Positions 1 to 6,184 of a DNA stretch of 10,638 nucleotides are shown here, in pieces. Position 1 is the first letter of the stretch. Every line of letters starts with the position of its first letter. The notes under the pieces are model-generated. The model saw only the letters and a program-made list of their open reading frames with translations, did not search any database and was not told where the DNA came from. The stretch spans positions 1 to 10,638 of the forward strand of contig CAYRLW010000073.1 of NCBI GenBank assembly GCA_964425215.1, given 5' to 3'. The translations under genes and the position numbers were made by a program. The DNA comes from CAYRLW01 sp964425215 (lineage in GTDB: Bacteria; Spirochaetota; Spirochaetia; Treponematales; Breznakiellaceae).

Positions 1-1
1 G

Positions 2-880
2 GACAAGGCCGATCAAGAGGAATTGGATACGATAGAAGGGGCTCTCATTTTAGGGATCCGGGGCTACATGCAAAAATGCGGCTTCCAAAGGGCCCACGTG
101 GGGCTATCCGGGGGTATCGATTCGGCCCTGGTGGCCTATTTGGCGGTCCAGGCTATTGGAAAGGAAAATGTGGTATGTTTTGGTCTGCCGAGCCGTTTTT
201 CCTCCGAGGGTTCGCGGAACGATGCTCAAGAGCTGGCCGCCAACCTGGGGGCCCCGTATAGAATCCTCCCCATAGAGCCGACCTTTGAAGCCTTCCTGGC
301 TACCCTAAAGGATGTTTTTGAGGGTCGCCCCTTTGACTTGGCGGAGGAGAACCTGCAGGCCCGAATTCGGGGTACCCTATTGATGGCCTACTCGAACAAG
401 TTCAATTCCATGCTCCTTACCACGGGCAATAAAAGCGAACTGGCCATGGGGTACTGCACCCTCTACGGCGATATGGCCGGTGCTTTGGCTCCCATCGGGG
501 ATCTCTTTAAAATGGAGGTGTTCGCCCTTTGCAGGAGGATTAACGAACGATCCCAAGCGCGGGGAATGGCTCCCCTGATTCCTCCGGCGATCCTTACCAA
601 GCCGCCCTCAGCGGAATTGCGGCCTAACCAGACAGACCAGGACAGTCTTCCCCCCTACGAAATTTTGGACGAGGTTTTAAAGTTGTACCTGATCGACAAT
701 CTTTCCCGAAGCGAAATTGTCGAACGGGGCTGGAGCGAAGAGTTAGCCCAACGGATCATAAAGGCTGTAGCCCGGTCGGAGTATAAGCGCCGTCAAGCGC
801 CGCCGGTGATAAAGGTCTCGTCCCGGGCCTTTGGCATGGGCCGGCGGATGCCTATAGCCCGGTACATTCACGAAGTGTAG
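2..880 (+). CDS. nadE: Glutamine-dependent NAD+ synthetase, C-terminal part (5' end outside window)
   Basis: This enzyme makes NAD+ in the cytoplasm by ATP-dependent amidation of deamido-NAD+ (nicotinic acid adenine dinucleotide), the last step of NAD biosynthesis. Counting from the in-frame TTG at 23, the ATP-pyrophosphatase P-loop SGGIDS lies at residues 29-34. Further conserved blocks are TTGNKSE (133-139), the GD..GALAPIGDL block (149-161) and the C-terminal KRRQAPPVIKVSSRAFG (255-271). The TTG at 23 is probably not the start. The frame has no stop back to the window edge (DKADQEE precedes it), and the segment EGALILGIRGYMQKCGF matches the linker that joins an N-terminal nitrilase-type glutaminase domain to the synthetase domain in the long NadE family. 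I therefore infer that about half of the protein lies upstream. A short ammonia-dependent NadE beginning at TTG, with AGAGGAA only about one base before it, is the less likely alternative. The CapA-like gene follows after 3 bases. Confidence 0.93.
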   Translation, partial: DKADQEELDTIEGALILGIRGYMQKCGFQRAHVGLSGGIDSALVAYLAVQAIGKENVVCFGLPSRFSSEGSRNDAQELAANLGAPYRILPIEPTFEAFLATLKDVFEGRPFDLAEENLQARIRGTLLMAYSNKFNSMLLTTGNKSELAMGYCTLYGDMAGALAPIGDLFKMEVFALCRRINERSQARGMAPLIPPAILTKPPSAELRPNQTDQDSLPPYEILDEVLKLYLIDNLSRSEIVERGWSEELAQRIIKAVARSEYKRRQAPPVIKVSSRAFGMGRRMPIARYIHEV

Positions 881-883
881 ACC

Positions 884-2125
884 ATGGACCGCCGCAGGGG
901 CTTAGGGACACTCTTCATTGGTCTCATGGTCCTTGTGACGGTCTGCGGAGCCCTGGGGGGCGACCGGCTTATCCGGGAACTTCCGGAAAACCAGACCAGG
1001 GAGGCCCAGGCCTGGAACCTCCAAGTCTTGGGGGCTCAGGCGGTGGAAACCCAGGTGGGGGAAGCCGCGGAGGGAGAAACACGGACCAAGGAGGCCCCAT
1101 ACACCCTGGTGGCCGTAGGGGATATTCAACTTTCTCGAAGGGTAGGACAGCGGATTCGAGAAAAGGGGTGGGGATATCTATTTGAGGCCATACAAAATCT
1201 CACGGATTCTTCGGATATCGCCTTCGCGAACCTGGAGTGTCCCGCTGCCCTCTCCGGCAGTCCGTACCCGGGCAAGGATCCGGATGTCACGTTTCTGTCC
1301 GATCCCGCCGCCCTATTTGGCTTAAAACAGGCGGGATTTTCCGTCCTTTCCTTGGCAAACAACCATACTAATGATTATGGGGCCCCTGCCCTTCTGGAAA
1401 CCCTACAGGCCCTTGGGCTTCTGGGGATTTCGACCTGCGGCGCCGGGGCATCGGAAGCGGAAGCCCACGAACCGGCGATAAAAAACCTGGGGCCATGGTC
1501 CGTCGCGGTCCTCGCGTACGCGGAAAAGCTCTGGAGCGTCGTGGAGGCCCGGGGAATCCCGCCAGAGGCCACGGCGGGGGTCGCGGTGATCGATGAAGAC
1601 CGGATAGTTCGGGATATACAAAGGGCCAAAGAGCGGGCGGATCTGGTTATCCTTTCCCTCCACTGGGGGGAGGAACACGAGGGGATTCCCACGGAGACCC
1701 AAAGAGACCTGGCCCACCGATTGGTAAACGCGGGGGCGGGGCTTATCGTGGGACACCACCCCCACGTGGTCCAGGGGGTTGAATATTTCCAGGGGGTCCC
1801 CATCCTCTACTCCCTGGGGAATTTTGTTTTCGATATGATTTCACCCCGGACCTACGATTCGGTCTTAGCGCGGATCACCCTGCGGTTCTCCGAAACCGCT
1901 AGGGGGGAACGGATCCGACGATCCGTGGAAATTCCAAATTTGGAGCTGGTGCCCATCCACATCGATCGTCAAACCTACGCCCCCCAGCAGGCCGTGGGAG
2001 CGGATCGGTCTCGAATATTGGAGCTGTTGGCAAAACGGTGCGACGTTTTAGGAACCCCATCGAAGGTTACGGAAAGGGGAACCCTGGTTATATCAGACAC
2101 CGATTCCGGAGAGCCGGAGACTTAA
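884..2125 (+). CDS. CapA-family (poly-gamma-glutamate capsule type) metallophosphatase-like exported protein
   Basis: The 413-residue protein carries the CapA/PGA_cap domain, a calcineurin-like metallophosphatase fold, across about residues 72-360. The motifs appear in the usual order: AVGDIQLSRR (77-86, with D80), FANLECP (114-120), LANNHTNDYG (157-166, the NNH signature), SLHWGEEHE (258-266), GHHPHVVQGVE (290-300) and ILYSLGNFVFD (307-317). The N-terminus has arginines at 3-5 and one hydrophobic stretch (8-25), then a Glu/Gln/Ala-rich linker to about residue 70. This suggests export with a membrane anchor. Cys21 sits after VTV, a poor lipobox, so lipidation is uncertain. CapA in Bacillus acts in polyglutamate capsule synthesis or export, but most homologues are uncharacterised, and no capB or capC is visible here. 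Spacing of 3 bases after nadE and no obvious Shine-Dalgarno imply translational coupling. The last 33 bases overlap the convergent kinase gene. Confidence 0.88.
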   Translation: MDRRRGLGTLFIGLMVLVTVCGALGGDRLIRELPENQTREAQAWNLQVLGAQAVETQVGEAAEGETRTKEAPYTLVAVGDIQLSRRVGQRIREKGWGYLFEAIQNLTDSSDIAFANLECPAALSGSPYPGKDPDVTFLSDPAALFGLKQAGFSVLSLANNHTNDYGAPALLETLQALGLLGISTCGAGASEAEAHEPAIKNLGPWSVAVLAYAEKLWSVVEARGIPPEATAGVAVIDEDRIVRDIQRAKERADLVILSLHWGEEHEGIPTETQRDLAHRLVNAGAGLIVGHHPHVVQGVEYFQGVPILYSLGNFVFDMISPRTYDSVLARITLRFSETARGERIRRSVEIPNLELVPIHIDRQTYAPQQAVGADRSRILELLAKRCDVLGTPSKVTERGTLVISDTDSGEPET

Positions 2126-4669
2126 TTCTTCTATTCCAAAGGGTTTAGAAATTACTCCATCGAAGCCGTATTTTTTGTATTCCGACATAATAGGGTCATC
2201 CGAATATCCGGAGGAGACAAATAATACGATAGTGGGATCTATCTCCCGGAGCTGGCGAGCGGCCTCCACACCCCCCATGCCGTCGGGAATGGTAAGGTCC
2301 AGAATTACGGCTCGGAAAAAACGGCCCTCTTGACGGTGAGCGTTAAAAATGTCCAGAGCCGCCTCCCCGTTCGCGCAGACCGTGGGTTCGTACCCCAAGC
2401 GGGAAAGCATCTGGGAGACCACCAAACGAACCAGGTATTCATCATCCATCACCAAAACCTCGCCCTTACCCATACGAATCCCCAGAGGCACGTTTTGTGG
2501 AAGGCGATCTTTAGCCGCGGGTATATAGACGAAAAATCGGCTCCCCACACCGACGGTGGACCGCACGCCTATACCCCCGTGGTGGCGTTTTAAAATTGAA
2601 TAGGCGATAGATAAACCCAAGCCCGATCCCTTGGGTTTTGTTGAGAAATAGGGATCAAATATTTTTCCCAAATTTTCTTCCGGAATTCCAGACCCCGTAT
2701 CCTTAAATTCCACGACCACGTAGTCGCCCTTTTCCAAATCCCCTGGTATTTCTCCCCATTCAGAACGGGCCCTTTTATCAAAATGCCGTTCCCGAATAGA
2801 AACATCCAAGGATCCTCCCTCTCCCATGGCCTGGACTGCGTTCAACGCGATATTATTAAAACATTGAAAAATCTGCCCCCTATCCACAAAACCGGGGCTT
2901 ATATTTCCGTCCAGCGATAGATGGAAGGATACGGAAGAACCGGCGGTGGCCATACTTACGGCTTCCTTGACCAAAAGGGGAATATCCACCGGTTCGACGT
3001 TTGGTTCCCCTCCCTTAGAGAAGGTGAGCAATTGGTGGGAAAGATCTCGAGCCCGCAAGCACGCGGCCTCCGCGTGGACCGCCGATTGGTATGTATCGTC
3101 CTTTTCGTCCAAACTCATTTTAATTAGGCTGATATTTCCCATAACCGCGGTCATAATGTTATTAAAATCGTGGGCAAGTCCCCCCGCTAAAATGCCAATG
3201 GATTCCAGTTTTTGTGTCCTGGCCAGGGAATCCCGAAGCCGGTTTAATTCGGTGCTATCCACCAGGGTGAACAGTACCGCGGACTTACCCCCAAATTCGA
3301 GGGGAGCCGCAGAAACTAGACAAATTGACCGGTTTCCGTTGGGGCAGGTGAATTGAACTTCCCGGGTAGGACAGGTCTGTTCGGTTTGAATGGCCGTGAC
3401 AAACGGTTCCAGATCCGCGTCCGAAACCTGGATTCCCAAATCCGTAAACCGATTTCCCACCATCTTTTGCGCCGATAGGCAGAAGAGCTTGGAAACCGCG
3501 TCGTTAGCGTCCAACACCACCCAGGAGGAACGCTCGATGATCAACATTCCCGCAGGGCTTAAGCGGAAGGCCCTGGTAAAATTCGCTTCTATGGACCGTG
3601 CGGCTACGGACAGGGAAAGGCGCCGTTCCACCTCCAGGGCTAGATCCTTTTCGGCGGATAAATCGTGGGCGGTGAGAACGTACCCGCTTAAGGCGCCGCC
3701 CGCACCCTGGATGGGCCGTAATCGGGCCGCTGCGGGGGCGATGCGGGAACTTTCAAAGGCAAAACGGGTTTCAAAAAGCGAATCCTGATGTTCCAGATGC
3801 TTCTGTAGCCAATTGGAAATATCCGTCGCTTCGGGAATAAAATGGGTAAGGTTTGGGGCGGCATACTGATGGGGGACGTTGGTATCCAACACCGTTCCGT
3901 CGGTATTCAGCAGAAGAACCGCATCGTACACATCGCTGAGAATCCGTTCCGCCACCCCCGCCGTCGTCAGGGCTAGCAGATCGTACCGGGAAAGAGCCAC
4001 CGCCAAGGCAACCATCAACACGGAAAGAAACAGGGGAAGCATGGGGGGTAAATTTTCCACCCCAAAAAACCGTACCAGGAAACCGGTAAAAAAAGTCCCA
4101 AAAAAGGTCAGGGTCAGGGCGACGAACACAAGAAAGACCCGTTGTTTTATAATCCCTTGGGATGTGGTTACGTAGGAAACCAGAAGAACCACCAGGGAAC
4201 CCAGGCCCCCAAAGGTGTAATTAACCACGTTAAGCCAGTTCCAAAGGGAACGCTGGTTGTATTCCGCGTGCCATCCCAGGGGTACCGCTGTAACGTTTAA
4301 TAGGACCGCCTGGGGGAGCAGAACGTGGGCCCCCGTGATTAAAAGGGGAAGGGCTAAAATCGCCAAATACCAGCTTTTATACGGCCGGCCGGAAAGGAGA
4401 AGACAAAAAATAAAAAAAAGGGGGGGCGAAAAATACCAGGTAAAGGCAAAGAAACGGAACCACAGGAAGGCCTCCCGGCTCGAGTGGGCGGACACAAAAA
4501 AGGCGTTCCCGAAAGTTCCCAGTGCAAAAAGAGCACAGAGCAGAATAAATGTATAATCCAAAGGGGTACTTCGCAACCGAGGGGAACGGCGGCGACGAAG
4601 GAAAGCGTCAAAACCTAGGGCGGTGAATATAAAAAAGGAAAAAATATTGAGAAAAAATATAACCCTCAT
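2093..4669 (-). CDS. Membrane-bound 7TM hybrid histidine kinase with PAS domains and C-terminal receiver
   Basis: This 858-residue two-component sensor has seven hydrophobic segments in residues 2-226, resembling the histidine-kinase N-terminal 7TM module. A PAS-like region (about 240-340) and a second PAS region (about 358-475) follow. The dimerisation/phosphoacceptor box is GGLAHDFNNI, with His500. The ATPase domain shows an N box (FNNIALNAVQAM, 604-615), DTGSGIP (657-663), FDPYFSTK (671-678) and GSGLGLS (681-687). The receiver domain (737-855) has acidic D742/D743, phosphoacceptor Asp791 in VILDLTIPDGMGG, and Lys842 in SKPF. All catalytic residues are present, so it should be active. No DNA-binding output domain is attached and no separate response regulator gene is in the window, so its partner is unknown. 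The start is the only sensible ATG; GAGGGGA lies just 2 bases upstream, a tight spacing. It is divergent from the symporter gene (54 bases to that gene's preferred ATG) and convergent with capA. Confidence 0.93.
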   Translation of the reverse strand: MRVIFFLNIFSFFIFTALGFDAFLRRRRSPRLRSTPLDYTFILLCALFALGTFGNAFFVSAHSSREAFLWFRFFAFTWYFSPPLFFIFCLLLSGRPYKSWYLAILALPLLITGAHVLLPQAVLLNVTAVPLGWHAEYNQRSLWNWLNVVNYTFGGLGSLVVLLVSYVTTSQGIIKQRVFLVFVALTLTFFGTFFTGFLVRFFGVENLPPMLPLFLSVLMVALAVALSRYDLLALTTAGVAERILSDVYDAVLLLNTDGTVLDTNVPHQYAAPNLTHFIPEATDISNWLQKHLEHQDSLFETRFAFESSRIAPAAARLRPIQGAGGALSGYVLTAHDLSAEKDLALEVERRLSLSVAARSIEANFTRAFRLSPAGMLIIERSSWVVLDANDAVSKLFCLSAQKMVGNRFTDLGIQVSDADLEPFVTAIQTEQTCPTREVQFTCPNGNRSICLVSAAPLEFGGKSAVLFTLVDSTELNRLRDSLARTQKLESIGILAGGLAHDFNNIMTAVMGNISLIKMSLDEKDDTYQSAVHAEAACLRARDLSHQLLTFSKGGEPNVEPVDIPLLVKEAVSMATAGSSVSFHLSLDGNISPGFVDRGQIFQCFNNIALNAVQAMGEGGSLDVSIRERHFDKRARSEWGEIPGDLEKGDYVVVEFKDTGSGIPEENLGKIFDPYFSTKPKGSGLGLSIAYSILKRHHGGIGVRSTVGVGSRFFVYIPAAKDRLPQNVPLGIRMGKGEVLVMDDEYLVRLVVSQMLSRLGYEPTVCANGEAALDIFNAHRQEGRFFRAVILDLTIPDGMGGVEAARQLREIDPTIVLFVSSGYSDDPIMSEYKKYGFDGVISKPFGIEELSLRLSGIGV

Positions 4670-4687
4670 CGTCCCCTCGGCATCGGA

Positions 4688-4716
4688 TTGACGCGTACCA
4701 ACGCATTAAGTATGCT
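4688..4716 (+). promoter_or_regulatory. Candidate sigma-70 promoter for the symporter gene, possibly leaderless
   Basis: TTGACG at 4688-4693 matches five of six bases of the -35 consensus. TATGCT at 4711-4716 matches four of six of the -10 consensus, and the spacer is exactly 17 bases. Transcription would start about 7 bases after the -10 box, at 4723-4724, coinciding with the preferred ATG at 4724. This would give a leaderless mRNA, in keeping with the absence of a Shine-Dalgarno before that ATG. If correct, the in-frame TTG at 4688 is the -35 box rather than a start codon. This is inferred from base matching only. Confidence 0.5.
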
Positions 4717-4723
4717 CATTTCC

Positions 4724-5956
4724 ATGAAAGTTTGGCTTAAACTCTTAATTGGTTCCCTGCTTGGCATCGCTCTAGGGTTCTTGCTACCCCCGGATAATTC
4801 CGCGGTGGTATCCGCTGTAGCGTGGCTTGAACAATTATCGATCCATATCGGCACCTACGCAATGCTTCCCACCCTTATTTTTGCCCTTAGCGTGGCGGTT
4901 TTTGAAATTCGCCAGGATAATAAAATGTGGCCTTTGGTTTTTCGATCCGCCGCCATACTGGTTTTAGCTTCCATAGTTATTATAGGTTCGGGAATTTTTA
5001 TTACAATAGTTTTTCCCCCCGCCCGCATTCCAATTCTTATAGAAGGGCAAAAAGAAAGCCTTTCGTTGGATATTAGCCAGGGGATTTTGGAACTCTTCCC
5101 GCCGGACATGTTTTCCGCCCTCTTTTCCGGAGGCTCCTATATCCTTCCTGCCTGTGTCTTCGCCTTTTTCCTTGGGGCGGGACTTTCTTACGATAGAAGT
5201 TATTCCAAACCCGTTACATCCCTTATCGACTCCCTTTCCCGTATTTTTTACTATATAGCCGCCTTTTTTTCCGAAATTCTGGGGCTCCTGATGATCTCCC
5301 TGGGAGCGTATTGGGCTATTCAGTTTCACGGAGCCATAAAAGCGGAGGTCTTTCATGATCTGATTCTGTTGCTGGGCATTTGGGGCGCTGTTTTGGCCTT
5401 TATCCTGCTCCCTTTGTTTCTGTACATCCTAGGGCCAAAAACTAAGGTTTGGAAACAGTTGTACGGGGCCGTGGGCCCCGCGCTGGCGGGCTTTTTTTCG
5501 GGAAATATCAATTTTACCCTCCCCGTTTTAATCCGCCACGCCAAGGAAAATCACGGAGTCCGCCGACGGTCCAGCGCGGTCACCCTGGCCGTGTTCGCCA
5601 ACTTTAGCCGAGCGGGAAGCGCCATGGTAGCCGCCATGGCCCTTATCGTTATCATCAAGTCCTACTCTAGCCTGGGGGTAACCACGGCGGACCTTTTCTT
5701 TATTTTCGTCCAAGCCCTAGGCATATCGTTCCTCCTGGCTCGGCACCCCGGAGACGGAGCCTACGCCGCCTTGGCGGTTCTTTGTACCAGTTTTGGCCGG
5801 GGCTTCGAAGCGGGCTACCTTATTGTAAAACCCATCGCGTTTTACCTTATAGCGGTTGGAACGTTAATAGACGTGATGGTCGCATCTTTAGCTACCTACG
5901 CGATTGGAAAACTCAGCGGTTTCCAGGAAGATAAGGAAGCGCGGCACTTTATTTGA
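4724..5956 (+). CDS. Divergent dicarboxylate/amino acid:cation symporter (SDF/DAACS family) protein
   Basis: The 410-residue inner-membrane protein begins MKVWLKLLIGSLLGIALGF, a typical opening for sodium- or proton-coupled dicarboxylate/glutamate symporters. Its hydrophobic segments follow the family plan, with the re-entrant hairpin 1 region at FSGNINFTLPV (258-268) and the hairpin 2 region near ARHPGDGAY (339-347). Canonical binding motifs are altered. The serine-rich hairpin 1 tip is SGNIN, the NMDGT sodium motif is replaced by NFSRAGSAM (293-301), and the last helix reads IDVMVASLATYAI (382-394) where characterised members have LDxxRTxxNxxxD. The fold is recognisable but glutamate or aspartate transport is doubtful; the substrate is unknown. 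In-frame alternatives are ATG 4712 and TTG 4688. I chose 4724 from family alignment and the promoter layout. The gene is divergent from the kinase. Inverted repeats follow within about 100 bases of the stop. Confidence 0.8.
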   Translation: MKVWLKLLIGSLLGIALGFLLPPDNSAVVSAVAWLEQLSIHIGTYAMLPTLIFALSVAVFEIRQDNKMWPLVFRSAAILVLASIVIIGSGIFITIVFPPARIPILIEGQKESLSLDISQGILELFPPDMFSALFSGGSYILPACVFAFFLGAGLSYDRSYSKPVTSLIDSLSRIFYYIAAFFSEILGLLMISLGAYWAIQFHGAIKAEVFHDLILLLGIWGAVLAFILLPLFLYILGPKTKVWKQLYGAVGPALAGFFSGNINFTLPVLIRHAKENHGVRRRSSAVTLAVFANFSRAGSAMVAAMALIVIIKSYSSLGVTTADLFFIFVQALGISFLLARHPGDGAYAALAVLCTSFGRGFEAGYLIVKPIAFYLIAVGTLIDVMVASLATYAIGKLSGFQEDKEARHFI

Positions 5957-5998
5957 TCTACGGGGGGTTCTCGAAAGCTAGATCCTACCATCGATGAA

Positions 5999-6022
5999 GT
6001 CTAAAAATATCAATTTTTAGAT
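5999..6022. repeat. A/T-rich inverted repeat downstream of the symporter gene
   Basis: CTAAAAAT (6001-6008) and ATTTTTAG (6013-6020) are perfect complements around a 4-base centre. The stem extends by a T-A pair and a G-T wobble at the outside. It lies 42 bases after the symporter stop and just 3 bases before a GC-rich inverted repeat. It could be an operator-type site, or part of a two-hairpin 3' end for the symporter mRNA. No U-run follows it. Confidence 0.55.
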
Positions 6023-6025
6023 GAG

Positions 6026-6059
6026 GCCCGTTCAAAACTCAAGGGTGTTTTGAACGGGC
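6026..6059. terminator. 13-bp perfect hairpin, likely transcript end of the symporter gene (no U-tract)
   Basis: GCCCGTTCAAAAC (6026-6038) pairs perfectly with GTTTTGAACGGGC (6047-6059) across an 8-base loop. It lies 69 bases past the symporter stop and 125 bases before tex, where a terminator is expected. It is not followed by a run of T on either strand, so it is not a textbook Rho-independent terminator. It may instead be an mRNA-stabilising or processing hairpin, or a copy of a dispersed palindromic repeat. The structure is certain from the bases; the role is inferred. Confidence 0.55.
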
Positions 6060-6109
6060 TACCAACGATGTACACCAAGAAAACCCAATTTCGGTAAGAA
6101 ATTGCTTGA

Positions 6110-6158
6110 GTCCGCTTTAGAATAACTTTTTTCTAGGGCGGACGAAAAAAAAGCGGAC
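6110..6158 (+). promoter_or_regulatory. Leader region of tex with mutually exclusive hairpins
   Basis: GTCCGC (6110-6115) can pair with GCGGAC at 6138-6143 or with a second GCGGAC at 6153-6158. The first option extends to a 13-pair stem, 6110-6122 with 6131-6143, including two G-T wobbles and an 8-base loop. The second gives nine perfect pairs, GTCCGCTTT with AAAGCGGAC. An A-run (6145-6152) separates the two copies and can also pair with the T-run at 6127-6132. The region ends 26 bases before the tex ATG. It could be a regulatory leader or an operator; no known riboswitch class is recognised. A TAGAAT at 6118-6123 resembles a -10 box but lacks a convincing -35. Confidence 0.4.
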
Positions 6159-6184
6159 ACAAAATTGAAAGGATTGAACACTCT

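Noticed and set aside
884..955. Twin-arginine or classical lipoprotein signal in the CapA-like protein
   Set aside because: Arginines are present but the rest of the Tat motif is not, and the residue before Cys21 is valine, which fits the lipobox poorly; only a generic export or anchor segment is supported.
1375..1803. 142-codon open frame on the minus strand inside capA
   Set aside because: It lies wholly antisense to a well-supported CapA domain and its translation has no recognisable domain; it reflects the codon bias of the real gene.
2946..3356. 136-codon plus-strand open frame antisense to the kinase
   Set aside because: It covers the HisKA and PAS coding region, where the kinase motifs are clear on the other strand; its product is serine/arginine-rich with no family resemblance.
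4688..4723. TTG 4688 or ATG 4712 as the symporter start
   Set aside because: Neither has a Shine-Dalgarno, family members typically begin near MKVWLKLLIG, and 4688 coincides with a good -35 box. They cannot be strictly excluded.
5955..5984. GATCTA...TAGATC inverted repeat at the symporter stop codon
   Set aside because: A six-base stem with an 18-base loop is expected by chance and has no U-run; not listed as a terminator.
6138..6158. Direct repeat of GCGGAC as a start of a CRISPR or iteron array
   Set aside because: Only two short copies occur, 15 bases apart, with no further copies in the window; they are better explained as alternative pairing partners.
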